Positions 43,152-52,772 of a stretch of DNA of 64,000 nt are shown one piece after another. Position 1 is the first letter of the stretch; every line of letters begins with the position of its first letter. Made by a program: the position numbers and the translations under genes. A model generated the notes under the pieces. That model was given only the letters and a program-made list of their open reading frames with translations. It ran no database searches and was not told the DNA's origin. The stretch comes from Bacillus cereus ATCC 14579 (lineage in GTDB: Bacteria; Bacillota; Bacilli; Bacillales; Bacillaceae_G), in the NCBI RefSeq assembly GCF_000007825.1, contig NC_004722.1:5306001-5370000 (forward strand). The letters run 5' to 3'.

Positions 43152-45830
43152 ATGACTTCAGAAGTAAATAAAAGAACATTTTTCACTAAAAGCACACTTA
43201 TTATTATTCCATTATTAATAATATGTGCATTTGCTTTTCATTACTTTTTCCTAAAATCAGACAATGTATTTTCTAGTACAGGAGATGCATTATCACAATT
43301 TAGTTTCTTTACATTCCTTTTACAACACGCATTTAAAGATGGAAATTTATTTTGGTCTTGGGATTATGGCTTAGGTGGAGATTTATTCGGAGAATTTAGT
43401 TATTACTATAGTACAGCACCATTTTTCTGGCTTACGCTTCTACTTCCTAAACTAAATTTTGACCAAATCTTTGAGATGAAACTATATATGAGTATTTTAA
43501 AGAGTACATTAGCTATGTTATTCATGTATGGTTCTTTACGTTATCACAATAAAACTATTTTTTCTTCTTTCATTTCTGCCATTATATATGGAGGATGTGT
43601 AACTTTCATTCGCCATTCTTTATTATGGGATTTCATGGCAGATGCTATAGTGTTTTTACCTTTAGTAATATGGGGATTAGATAAATATATTTTAGAGCGA
43701 AAAAAAGGGTTATTCCTGTTTGCAACAGCACTTATGCTTGCATCAAATTTCTATTTCGCTTTCATTACTAGTATTTTTATCTATATTTATGCCTTTTTCC
43801 AATATTTCGCTACACAGCAGAACAAAACAATTAAAACATTTATAATTTATTATATTAGAATTGCTTTTCTATATGCTTTATCACTAGGTTTATCTGCTGT
43901 TTGCTTTATACCATCTGTAAATGGTGTATTTAGTTCCGATCGACTCGCTACAAAATTTACTATACCGTTATTTTTTGAAGGTACGTTTTATAAAAACTTA
44001 ATGGAAAGTATCTTTTTCATTAATAATACAGAGGATTATCAGCTTGCATTCCCTGTTTTCATCCTCTTCCTTATTACTAGCGCGCTTCTAATACGCAATA
44101 AACTTGTCACAAATAAATTAACCTTTACTGGGTTTATGTTAGTGCTATATATGCTTCCATATACGTATTCCGTATTTAATGGCTTTTCTGCCATGCAATA
44201 CAGATGGTTTTACTTATTTGCATTTGTGGTTGCACAAACTGTCGCCTACATTTTAGATTGGATGCTACTCAACAAACAAAAGGTCAATTCTTTAATAGGT
44301 CCTTTGCTAGCAACAACATTATTTATTTACGCATTCTATAGAAAAGTAAATATAAATGCACAGCCGCTACAAACAATTGATAAAATTTTAATTTGCACTA
44401 CTGTATTATCTATTATTACAATATTACTATGGCGCTATTTATCAAAAGTAGCCTTACAATGTTTCATTGTATTAAATGTACTCGTCAATGTAATATTTAT
44501 TAATTACTTCTATTCAGATTTTGCTCTTAGTAAACACTTTAATCAAGCAGGCGTGACAAAAGAATCATTACACGGGCCAGGTCTTGATAATAAGGATGAA
44601 ATTGATGCAATTCGTTACATACAAAATCAAGATAAAGATTTTTATCGAATTATCAATCCAAACAATAATTATAAAAATACGCCGATGTTGCAAGGTTATC
44701 ATGGTACAAGTACTTATCAAAGCTTAGTCAATTATCATGTTCATGACTTTATGAAAAATAAGTACAATGTTTTCCAAGGATACGATAGTCCATCTATGTT
44801 CTTCCAGTTAGATAAACGATTATTCCTTGAGAACATGCTAGGGGTAAAATATTATGTACTAAGTGAAGGTGCTAATAAAACCGAAATTCCTTATGGTTAT
44901 AAGCATTTACAACAAGTAGGTCCTTACAACATTTATAAAAATGAATTTGCACTACCATTAGGCTATGTATACGAAGCTGGAATAAGTGATGAAGAATTTT
45001 CAAAACTTAATTTTGCCGAGAAAGATCAACTTTTATTAGATGCTGTAGTTGTAAATGATGTTGGAAGTCTCCCACTAAAACAATTTAATACAAAACAGCT
45101 AGATTCAAAACAAATTAAGATTAATCCAAATAAAATGAAGTGGGAAAATATAGAGAAAGAGAAAGATATACTCACTGTTCATGAAAATGGGCGTATAATA
45201 GTACCTATTGATAATAACGATATGTTAGGTGATCTTCTTGTTGAAATTAAAATTAGAAATATAAACAAGGTATCATTTGGGGTTACCGTGAATAACAAAT
45301 CTATGATAAAAGGTAATGAAGATGGAGCTTATGCTTATCCGTTAGAAAGATTTGTTTACAACTTAGGAAAAGATGCAAAGCCAACCGAGCTAATCATTTC
45401 TATTCCTACTCCTGGTCAATATGAGTTGAAAGATTTACAAATCAACAGTACTAACTATCAGACTGTCCCGAAAAAAGTAAATACTTTAAAAGAAAATAGC
45501 CTACAAAACATTTACTATGAAGGTAACTCCTTAAAAGGTGATATTAATTCCACTAAAGATGGATTACTATATTTATCGGTACCATATAGTAAAGGATGGT
45601 CAATAAAAGTTGACGGTAAAGAAACGGAATTTACGAAGGCTAATTCCGCCTTTATTGGCGTTCCTATTTCCAAAGGGCAACATGTAGTTGAAATGAAATA
45701 CGTCACACCTTATTTCAAAATGGGTCTCGTTATTTCTATCATTTCATTTATCATTTGCATCTCGCTTCTAGTTCTTGGAGATACGAAAAGATATTCAAAA
45801 TTAAAAAGTCGTTTTAAAAAAAGGTATTAA
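43152..45830 (+). CDS. yfhO: YfhO-family GT-C membrane glycosyltransferase
   Basis: The 892-residue protein has about 13 hydrophobic helices followed by a large extracytoplasmic domain (about residues 470-850) and one final helix. The first loop reads FSSTGDALSQFSFF, with the aspartate expected for GT-C catalysis, then WSWDYGLGGDLFGEF. This is the YfhO pattern. The start with AAGGAGG upstream is the ATG at 43152; the open frame begins at a TTG 27 bases earlier. In B. subtilis yfhO is next to csbB, and in Listeria a comparable pair decorates lipoteichoic acid. The adjacent csbB-type gene fits that role. Confidence 0.88.
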   Translation: MTSEVNKRTFFTKSTLIIIPLLIICAFAFHYFFLKSDNVFSSTGDALSQFSFFTFLLQHAFKDGNLFWSWDYGLGGDLFGEFSYYYSTAPFFWLTLLLPKLNFDQIFEMKLYMSILKSTLAMLFMYGSLRYHNKTIFSSFISAIIYGGCVTFIRHSLLWDFMADAIVFLPLVIWGLDKYILERKKGLFLFATALMLASNFYFAFITSIFIYIYAFFQYFATQQNKTIKTFIIYYIRIAFLYALSLGLSAVCFIPSVNGVFSSDRLATKFTIPLFFEGTFYKNLMESIFFINNTEDYQLAFPVFILFLITSALLIRNKLVTNKLTFTGFMLVLYMLPYTYSVFNGFSAMQYRWFYLFAFVVAQTVAYILDWMLLNKQKVNSLIGPLLATTLFIYAFYRKVNINAQPLQTIDKILICTTVLSIITILLWRYLSKVALQCFIVLNVLVNVIFINYFYSDFALSKHFNQAGVTKESLHGPGLDNKDEIDAIRYIQNQDKDFYRIINPNNNYKNTPMLQGYHGTSTYQSLVNYHVHDFMKNKYNVFQGYDSPSMFFQLDKRLFLENMLGVKYYVLSEGANKTEIPYGYKHLQQVGPYNIYKNEFALPLGYVYEAGISDEEFSKLNFAEKDQLLLDAVVVNDVGSLPLKQFNTKQLDSKQIKINPNKMKWENIEKEKDILTVHENGRIIVPIDNNDMLGDLLVEIKIRNINKVSFGVTVNNKSMIKGNEDGAYAYPLERFVYNLGKDAKPTELIISIPTPGQYELKDLQINSTNYQTVPKKVNTLKENSLQNIYYEGNSLKGDINSTKDGLLYLSVPYSKGWSIKVDGKETEFTKANSAFIGVPISKGQHVVEMKYVTPYFKMGLVISIISFIICISLLVLGDTKRYSKLKSRFKKRY

Positions 45831-45838
45831 AATGAAGT

Positions 45839-45876
45839 GAAGTAAAAGTTGAAGATGATTGCTTCACTTTTACTTC
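45839..45876 (+). other. Hairpin between yfhO and csbB
   Basis: GAAGTAAAAGTTGAAG pairs with CTTCACTTTTACTTC with one bulged base. There is no T tract, so it may adjust or process the shared transcript rather than end it. Confidence 0.45.
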
Positions 45877-45913
45877 ATGCCCACTTTAAAATTACACCTA
45901 AGGAGGTCCTAAC

Positions 45914-46852
45914 ATGACCCTTTCAATAGTAGTACCATGCTACAATGAAGAAAAGGTGCTTCGTGCCTTTTATTCAGAGACTTCTCTTGAAATTCATAAA
46001 TTAACTACCGATTATGAATTTGTTTTTGTTAATGATGGTAGTAAAGATGATACATTAAATATTTTACGTGATTTAGCTAGTGCAGATTCATCGGTACACT
46101 ATATATCATTTAGTCGAAACTTCGGAAAAGAAGCTGCAATGTTAGCTGGTTTAAAATATGCTACAGGCGATGCAATTGTTATTATGGATGCTGACTTACA
46201 ACACCCTCCTACGTTAATAAAAGAATTGTTAGAAGGATATAACGAAGGCTACGACCAAGTCATTGCAAAAAGAACAAGAACTGGTGATTCACCTGTTCGC
46301 TCTTTCGTCTCTCGTCTTTACTATAAGGTGATGAATAAGTTTGTAGATATTGAATTAGTAGATGGTATTGGTGACTTTAGACTTTTAAGTCGAAGAGCAG
46401 TGGATTCTTTAGTGTCTTTAAGTGAATACAACCGATTTTCAAAGGGTTTATTCTCTTGGATTGGTTATAACGAATTAATCATTGAATATGAAAATGTATT
46501 ACGTTCTGATGGAGAAAGTAAATGGACCTTCTCGAAATTATTAAATTACGGAATTGATGGTGTAATTTCATTCAATAATAAACCGTTACGTCTATCTATA
46601 TATCTCGGATTACTAACAACCATTTTAGGACTTTTATACGTAATCACTACGTTCGTTCAAATCATCCTTGGTGGTGTGGAAGTTCCTGGTTACTTTACTC
46701 TCATTTCCGCTATACTATTTATTGGCGGTATTCAACTCATATTCCTAGGTGTGATTGGTGAATATATCGGTCGTATTTATTATGAAACAAAACGTAGACC
46801 GCATTTTATTGTAGCTGAAAAGAAAGTTAGTGAAGTTAAACAAAAGGCATAA
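45914..46852 (+). CDS. csbB: GtrB/CsbB-type undecaprenyl-phosphate glycosyltransferase
   Basis: The 312-residue enzyme has a GT2 domain (LSIVVPCYNEEKVLRAF, VFVNDGSKDDT, IIMDADLQHPP, and DGESKWTFSKLLNYGIDGV) and two C-terminal membrane helices ending GEYIGRIYYETKRRPHF. This is the GtrB/CsbB form that makes undecaprenyl-phosphate-sugar for use outside the cell. AAGGAGG is well placed. With yfhO directly upstream, GlcNAc modification of lipoteichoic acid is the best guess. In B. subtilis csbB is sigma-B-dependent; I did not find a clear sigma-B promoter here. Confidence 0.9.
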   Translation: MTLSIVVPCYNEEKVLRAFYSETSLEIHKLTTDYEFVFVNDGSKDDTLNILRDLASADSSVHYISFSRNFGKEAAMLAGLKYATGDAIVIMDADLQHPPTLIKELLEGYNEGYDQVIAKRTRTGDSPVRSFVSRLYYKVMNKFVDIELVDGIGDFRLLSRRAVDSLVSLSEYNRFSKGLFSWIGYNELIIEYENVLRSDGESKWTFSKLLNYGIDGVISFNNKPLRLSIYLGLLTTILGLLYVITTFVQIILGGVEVPGYFTLISAILFIGGIQLIFLGVIGEYIGRIYYETKRRPHFIVAEKKVSEVKQKA

Positions 46853-46854
46853 CC

Positions 46855-46892
46855 AAAAAGTTACTTCTGTAGGTAGAAGTAACTTTTTTATA
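46855..46892 (+). terminator. Terminator of csbB
   Basis: AAAAAGTTACTTCT pairs with AGAAGTAACTTTTT around GTAGGT and ends in T residues. Confidence 0.88.
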
Positions 46893-47008
46893 TACTAACA
46901 TTTACAAACACTTCTTTTGAAAAAATATACATTTTGAAATGATGGCATTATATGAAAGAATTTAGTATCATGATTCAAGGTACTATTTCAAGTTGGACGG
47001 AGGATACT

Positions 47009-48562
47009 ATGAGCTTATTAACAGTTGAAAAATTAGGACATACATTTGGCGATCGTACATTATTTAAAGATGTATCTATGCGATTATTAGCAGGTGAACA
47101 CGTTGGATTAGTTGGTGCAAACGGTGTTGGTAAATCAACATTCATGAATATCATTACTGGTCAGCTTATTCATGACCAAGGTCGCGTAGAATGGACACCG
47201 GGCACACATTATGGCTACTTAGATCAGCATACTGTTTTAACGCCTGGGCGTACAATCCGTGACGTACTAGCGGATGCATTTTTACCGTTATTCGAAAAGG
47301 AAAAAGCTTTAAATGAAGTTACAGAAAAAATGGGAACTGCTACACCAGAAGAACTAGAAGAACTTCTTGAGCAAATGGCAGAAATACAAGATGCACTTGA
47401 AGCAGGTGGTTTCTATTTACTATATATGAAAATTGAAGAGGCTGCACGTGGTCTTGGAATTGATGCAATTGGTTTAGATCGTGATGTTTCAGCACTAAGT
47501 GGTGGACAACGTACAAAAGTATTGCTTGCAAAGCTATTACTTGAACAGCCAGAAGTGTTATTGCTTGATGAACCTACTAACTATTTAGACGTTGAACATA
47601 TTCATTGGTTAACAAATTATTTGAAAGAATACCCACATGCATTCTTATTGATTTCTCATGATACGGAATTTATGAATAAATGTGTTGATGTTATTTTCCA
47701 TCTAGAATTCACAAAAATGACACGCTATACAGCGACATATGAAAAATTCCTAGAACTAGCAGAAATCAATAAAAATCAACATATAAACGCTTATGAAAAG
47801 CAGCGCGAGTTTATCAAAAAGCAAGAAGACTTCATTGCAAAGAACAAGGCTCGTTATTCAACGACAGGTCGTGCAAAGAGTCGTCAAAAACAACTTGATC
47901 GCATGGAACTTATTGATCGCCCAGAAACAGCGATTAAACCTGAATTCTCATTTAAAGAAAGTCGCGCAAGTAGTCGCTTCGTCTTTGAAGGTGAAAATGT
48001 AGAAATCGGATATACGCATCCTCTACTACCAAAGCTATCAATGACGATTGAACGTGGTGAAAAAATTGCTATTGTTGGATGTAACGGTGTTGGTAAATCA
48101 ACGTTGCTAAAAACAATCTTAGGTAAAATTAAACCTTTAAGCGGTAAAACAAGTCTTGGTGACTTCTTAGAGCCTGCATACTTTGAACAAGAAGTTAAAG
48201 CTGATAATATAACACCAATTGATGATGTATGGAATACATTCCCTGGCCTAGACCAGCATCAAATTCGTGCGATGTTAGCAAAATGCGGATTAAAAAATGA
48301 ACATATTTCTCGCCCATTAAGTCAATTAAGTGGTGGAGAACAAGCAAAAGTTCGTTTATGTAAGCTAATGGGTGAGGAAAGTAACTGGCTATTATTTGAT
48401 GAGCCGACAAACCATCTTGATGTTACAGCAAAAGCGGAACTTAAGAAGGCTATGAAAGCATATAAAGGAACAATTCTCCTTGTATGTCACGAACCGGACT
48501 TCTATGAAGATTGGATCACAAAAGTTTGGGATGTTGAAGAATGGTCTCAAAATAGTAAGTAG
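47009..48562 (+). CDS. ABC-F family ATPase (YfmM-like)
   Basis: The 517-residue soluble protein has two ABC domains. Walker A appears as GANGVGKST and GCNGVGKST, the signatures as LSGGQRTK and LSGGEQAK, and Walker B as LLLLDEPTNYLD and LLFDEPTNHLD. A charged helical linker separates them. There are no membrane helices, as expected for ABC-F proteins, which act on ribosomes in translation or antibiotic protection. Length and N-terminus (MSLLTVEKLGHTFGD) resemble B. subtilis YfmM. An open frame starts at 46952, but GGAGG marks the ATG at 47009. Confidence 0.9.
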   Translation: MSLLTVEKLGHTFGDRTLFKDVSMRLLAGEHVGLVGANGVGKSTFMNIITGQLIHDQGRVEWTPGTHYGYLDQHTVLTPGRTIRDVLADAFLPLFEKEKALNEVTEKMGTATPEELEELLEQMAEIQDALEAGGFYLLYMKIEEAARGLGIDAIGLDRDVSALSGGQRTKVLLAKLLLEQPEVLLLDEPTNYLDVEHIHWLTNYLKEYPHAFLLISHDTEFMNKCVDVIFHLEFTKMTRYTATYEKFLELAEINKNQHINAYEKQREFIKKQEDFIAKNKARYSTTGRAKSRQKQLDRMELIDRPETAIKPEFSFKESRASSRFVFEGENVEIGYTHPLLPKLSMTIERGEKIAIVGCNGVGKSTLLKTILGKIKPLSGKTSLGDFLEPAYFEQEVKADNITPIDDVWNTFPGLDQHQIRAMLAKCGLKNEHISRPLSQLSGGEQAKVRLCKLMGEESNWLLFDEPTNHLDVTAKAELKKAMKAYKGTILLVCHEPDFYEDWITKVWDVEEWSQNSK

Positions 48563-48568
48563 TCTTTA

Positions 48569-48604
48569 AGAAAAAACTCCTTGTGTAGACAAGGAGTTTT
48601 TTAC
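48569..48604. terminator. Terminator between the ABC-F and tetR-type genes
   Basis: AAAAAACTCCTTGT pairs with ACAAGGAGTTTTTT around GTAG. It serves converging genes. Confidence 0.9.
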
Positions 48605-48613
48605 TTATTTTTA

Positions 48614-49489
48614 TTAAGAATTTTTTATATTGTAGTATCCTATAAGGCGTAATCGAAATTCTTTTAATTCCGGATACGCCTCTAAATTTGCTAACATACC
48701 TCTAATTACCGGAATTCTTGGATTAAGCAATCGTATTTCCGCCTCTAAAACATCTAATGTAACCAACAGCTCATCATCCTCTAATTGATCAGCTAAAGTG
48801 CGCTTAAATACAATAATCTCTTTTAAAAAATGTTCTTTAACTTGTTCCTTAATAAGCTCTGATTTACAAAGGAATTCTCCAAGCTTTTCTTCATGTAAAA
48901 TAGGTTCTTCCGAAGATTCTACTAAGCCATCTACTAAATTATCTACTCTTTTTAAAATAAAAGCAGCTACATACGATAAATCAATTTCTGGTGCTTGTAA
49001 AATAATTAATTCTAAATACCCACGGCATATGCCTTCTACCATAATTACTAAATCCAATAAATATGGCATAACCTTTTCACCATAAATGGACAATAAACTA
49101 TTCCGATAAAATGCATGAGACTCTAACTTCATCCGCATCATAAATTCTTCTACTTCTTTATTAAACGGAATCGCATTTTCTCTCGCATGCATAATAATAA
49201 ATTCTTTATGCTTTTGTATATCATTAAACTGACAATGTAATTGTTTTGCAAATTTTTCACGTGGTAATAAAGACTCTTGTTCAATATCCAGCATTTTCTT
49301 TTGGATTTTGTCATAATAATATCGAAGTGTCGCTAATAAAAGCTCATCTTTCGATTTAAAATATAAGTAAAAAGCTCCCTTAGATATACCACTAGCTGTC
49401 ACAATTTCCTGCACTGATGTCGCATTTACACCCTTAGTAGCAAATAACTTCATAGCCGATTCTATAATTAAACGCTCTTTTTCTTTCAT
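48614..49489 (-). CDS. TetR-family regulator (YerO-like)
   Basis: The N-terminal TetR helix-turn-helix (residues 8-52) contains FATKGVNATSVQEIVTASGISKGAFYLYFKSKDELL. The long C-terminal ligand domain (to residue 291) resembles B. subtilis YerO, the regulator divergent from yerP/swrC. Here the gene is also divergent from an swrC-type pump, and two perfect palindromes lie between. It therefore most likely represses itself and the pump until an amphiphilic ligand binds. Confidence 0.92.
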   Translation of the reverse strand: MKEKERLIIESAMKLFATKGVNATSVQEIVTASGISKGAFYLYFKSKDELLLATLRYYYDKIQKKMLDIEQESLLPREKFAKQLHCQFNDIQKHKEFIIMHARENAIPFNKEVEEFMMRMKLESHAFYRNSLLSIYGEKVMPYLLDLVIMVEGICRGYLELIILQAPEIDLSYVAAFILKRVDNLVDGLVESSEEPILHEEKLGEFLCKSELIKEQVKEHFLKEIIVFKRTLADQLEDDELLVTLDVLEAEIRLLNPRIPVIRGMLANLEAYPELKEFRLRLIGYYNIKNS

Positions 49490-49550
49490 ATCTTCTCTCC
49501 TAAATTTAATCTCGCATCTTATTATAAATGTATTATACCATCTCTTTTTA

Positions 49551-49606
49551 TTGACGATTGACCGAACGGTCAGTTATATTATGTATTAGACTGACCAGTT
49601 GGTCAA
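49551..49606. promoter_or_regulatory. Divergent tetR/swrC promoters with two TetR operators
   Basis: Rightward: TTGACG (49551-49556) and TTATAT are 17 bp apart, with the perfect palindrome TGACCGAACGGTCA (49559-49572) in the spacer. Leftward: TTGACC (minus strand, 49601-49606) and CATAAT (49578-49583) are 17 bp apart, overlapping the perfect palindrome TGACCAGTTGGTCA (49592-49605). The operator centres are 33 bp apart, about three helical turns. Confidence 0.75.
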
Positions 49607-49629
49607 TATAATAAAAAGGGAGCGCAAAC

Positions 49630-52600
49630 ATGAACAAAATCATCAATTTCTCGTTAAAAAATAAGTTCGCAGTTTGGCTACTAACCATTATTGTTACTAT
49701 TGCGGGGATCTACTCTGGACTCAATATGAAGCTGGAAACAATCCCTGATATTACAACACCGATTGTGACAGTAACTACGGTCTATCCTGGTGCTACACCA
49801 GAAGAAGTAGCTGATAAAGTTTCAAAGCCGATGGAAGAACAACTACAAAATTTAAGCGGTGTTAACGTTGTGAGTTCATCATCTTTTCAAAACGCATCTT
49901 CTATTCAAGTAGAATACGATTTTGATAAAAATATGGAAAAAGCAGAAACAGAAATTAAAGAAGCTCTCACAAATGTAAAGCTCCCAGAAGGTGTTAAAGA
50001 TCCTAAAGTTTCACGAGTAAACTTCAATGCCTTTCCAGTTATTTCGTTAAGCGTGGCAAGTAAGAATGAATCTTTAGCTACCTTAACTGAAAATGTAGAA
50101 AAAAATGTTGTACCAGGATTAAAAGGACTTGATGGTGTTGCATCTGTTCAAATTGCTGGCCAACAAGTAGATGAAGTACAGCTTGTCTTCAAGAAAGATA
50201 AAATGAAAGAACTAGGACTAAGTGAAGATACCGTAAAAAATGTGATTAAGGGATCGGATGTATCTTTACCACTTGGCTTATACACATTTAAAGACACGGA
50301 AAAATCAGTTGTTGTAGATGGCAATATTACAACGATTAAAGCGTTAAAAGAACTTAAAATCCCAGCTATACCTTCCTCACCTAACGGTCAAGGTAGTCAA
50401 AATGCTGGCGCTGGTGCACAAACGCCGCAAATGAATCCAGCTGCTATGAACGGGATTCCAACAGTTACATTAGACGAAATTGCTGACATTAAAGAAGTTG
50501 GGAAAGCAGAATCTATTTCTCGAACAAATGGAAAAGAAGCAATTGGAATTCAAATTGTGAAGGCCTCTGATGCAAATACAGTTGATGTTGTAAATGCAGT
50601 AAAAGATAAAGTAAAAGATCTTGAGAAAAAATATAAAGATTTAGAGATCATTTCAACATTCGACCAAGGTGCACCTATTGAAAAATCAGTTGAAACAATG
50701 CTGAGCAAAGCAATTTTCGGCGCTATCTTTGCGATTGTTATTATTATGCTGTTCCTACGAAATATTCGAACAACGTTAATTTCTGTCGTTTCAATACCAC
50801 TTTCTTTATTAATTGCTGTTTTAGTCATAAAGCAAATGGATATTACGCTTAACATTATGACACTCGGAGCAATGACCGTTGCTATAGGCCGCGTTGTCGA
50901 TGACTCAATTGTTGTTATTGAAAATATTTACCGACGTATGTCGTTATCAGAAGAGAAATTACGTGGAAAAGATTTAATTCGTGAAGCTACGAAAGAAATG
51001 TTTATCCCAATTATGTCTTCCACCATTGTAACAATTGCTGTATTTTTACCGCTTGGACTAGTAAAAGGTATGATTGGTGAAATGTTCTTACCATTCGCCT
51101 TAACTATCGTCTTCGCTTTATTAGCATCATTACTAGTAGCAGTTACAATCGTACCGATGCTAGCTCATTCCTTATTTAAGAAAGAGAGCATGAGGGAAAA
51201 AGAAGTACATCATGAAGAAAAACCAAGTAAATTAGCAAATAGGTATAAACGCATACTTGCATGGGCTTTAAATCACAAAATTATTACATCAAGTATCGCT
51301 GTCCTTCTATTAGTTGGTAGTCTTGCACTTGTACCAGTTATCGGTGTAAGTTTCTTACCTTCTGAAGAAGAAAAAATGATTATTGCAACATATAATCCTG
51401 AACCAGGTCAAACGTTAGAAGACGTTGAAAAAATTGCAACAAAAGCTGAGAAGCACTTCCAAGATAATAAAGACGTCAAAACAATTCAGTTCTCATTAGG
51501 TGGAGAGAATCCAATGAGTCCTGGTCAATCAAACCAAGCAATGTTCTTCGTGCAATATGATAACGACACGAAAAACTTTGAAAAAGAGAAAGAACAAGTC
51601 GTTAAAGATTTACAGAAGATGTCTGGCAAAGGCGAATGGAAAAACCAAGACTTCGGAGCAAGTGGCGGTAGTAACGAAATTAAACTATACGTTTATGGAG
51701 ATAGCTCAGAAGACATTAAGCCTGTCGTAAAAGATATTCAAAATATCATGAAGAAAAATAAAGACTTAAAAGATATAGATTCTAGTATTGCAAAAACATA
51801 TGCAGAGTACACTTTAGTCGCAGATCAAGAAAAGCTGAGTAAAATGGGCTTAACGGCTGCTCAAATTGGAATGGGACTTTCTAATCAACATGATCGCCCT
51901 GTTCTGACAACAATTAAAAAAGACGGTAAAGATATCAATGTATATGTAGAAGCTGAAAAACAAAATTATGAAACAATCGATGACTTAACAAATCGCAAAA
52001 TTACAACACCACTTGGTAATGAAGTAGCTGTGAAAGATGTTATGACTGTAAAAGAAGGTGAAACATCGAATACAGTAACACACCGAGATGGACGTGTTTA
52101 TGCAGAGGTTAGTGCCAAATTAACATCTGATGACGTTTCAAAAGCATCTGCTGCAGTACAAAAAGAAGTAGATAAAATGGATCTTCCTTCTGGTGTAGAT
52201 GTTTCTATGGGCGGTGTTACTAAAGATATTGAAGAATCATTCAAACAACTTGGCTTAGCGATGTTAGCTGCGATTGCCATTGTATACTTCGTTCTTGTCG
52301 TTACATTTGGTGGTGCCCTAGCACCATTCGCAATTTTATTCTCGCTACCATTTACAATTATTGGGGCTCTTGTTGCCTTATTAATCTCTGGTGAAACATT
52401 AAGTGTATCTGCAATGATTGGTGCGCTTATGTTAATCGGTATCGTTGTAACAAACGCAATCGTGCTTATCGACCGCGTTATTCATAAGGAAAATGAAGGA
52501 CTATCAACACGTGAAGCTTTATTAGAAGCTGGTGCAACACGCCTTCGTCCAATTTTAATGACTGCAATTGCAACAATCGGTGCTCTTATCCCGCTTGCAT

Positions 52601-52746
52601 TAGGATTTGAAGGTAGTGGCTTAATTTCTAAAGGACTTGGCGTAACGGTAATTGGTGGATTAACAAGTTCAACGTTATTAACACTTCTTATTGTTCCAAT
52701 CGTTTATGAAGTATTAAGCAAATTTAAAAAGAAAAAAACAAAATAA
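49630..52746 (+). CDS. swrC: RND-family efflux pump (SwrC/YerP-like)
   Basis: The 1038-residue protein has twelve transmembrane helices in two halves: one N-terminal helix, a large extracytoplasmic domain (about residues 35-345), six helices, and the same again. VAIGRVVDDSIVVIENIYRR holds the acidic pair of RND proton relay in the fourth helix. The family (AcrB/HAE1) in Gram-positives includes SwrC, which exports surfactin and other amphiphiles in B. subtilis. Its regulator lies divergently with paired operators. A Gln/Asn/Gly-rich loop (about residues 255-275) is unusual. Confidence 0.93.
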   Translation: MNKIINFSLKNKFAVWLLTIIVTIAGIYSGLNMKLETIPDITTPIVTVTTVYPGATPEEVADKVSKPMEEQLQNLSGVNVVSSSSFQNASSIQVEYDFDKNMEKAETEIKEALTNVKLPEGVKDPKVSRVNFNAFPVISLSVASKNESLATLTENVEKNVVPGLKGLDGVASVQIAGQQVDEVQLVFKKDKMKELGLSEDTVKNVIKGSDVSLPLGLYTFKDTEKSVVVDGNITTIKALKELKIPAIPSSPNGQGSQNAGAGAQTPQMNPAAMNGIPTVTLDEIADIKEVGKAESISRTNGKEAIGIQIVKASDANTVDVVNAVKDKVKDLEKKYKDLEIISTFDQGAPIEKSVETMLSKAIFGAIFAIVIIMLFLRNIRTTLISVVSIPLSLLIAVLVIKQMDITLNIMTLGAMTVAIGRVVDDSIVVIENIYRRMSLSEEKLRGKDLIREATKEMFIPIMSSTIVTIAVFLPLGLVKGMIGEMFLPFALTIVFALLASLLVAVTIVPMLAHSLFKKESMREKEVHHEEKPSKLANRYKRILAWALNHKIITSSIAVLLLVGSLALVPVIGVSFLPSEEEKMIIATYNPEPGQTLEDVEKIATKAEKHFQDNKDVKTIQFSLGGENPMSPGQSNQAMFFVQYDNDTKNFEKEKEQVVKDLQKMSGKGEWKNQDFGASGGSNEIKLYVYGDSSEDIKPVVKDIQNIMKKNKDLKDIDSSIAKTYAEYTLVADQEKLSKMGLTAAQIGMGLSNQHDRPVLTTIKKDGKDINVYVEAEKQNYETIDDLTNRKITTPLGNEVAVKDVMTVKEGETSNTVTHRDGRVYAEVSAKLTSDDVSKASAAVQKEVDKMDLPSGVDVSMGGVTKDIEESFKQLGLAMLAAIAIVYFVLVVTFGGALAPFAILFSLPFTIIGALVALLISGETLSVSAMIGALMLIGIVVTNAIVLIDRVIHKENEGLSTREALLEAGATRLRPILMTAIATIGALIPLALGFEGSGLISKGLGVTVIGGLTSSTLLTLLIVPIVYEVLSKFKKKKTK

Positions 52747-52772
52747 CCTCGCTAACTGCGAGGTTATTTTTT
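52740..52772. terminator. Terminator between swrC and the msr gene
   Basis: AAATAACCTCGC pairs with GCGAGGTTATTT around TAACT, with T residues following. It lies across the 3' ends of the converging genes. Confidence 0.87.

Noticed and set aside
29118..46852. Glycan region as a recently acquired genomic island
   Set aside because: No integrase, tRNA, insertion sequence or clear base-composition break borders it, and its genes use the same codon style and terminators as neighbours.
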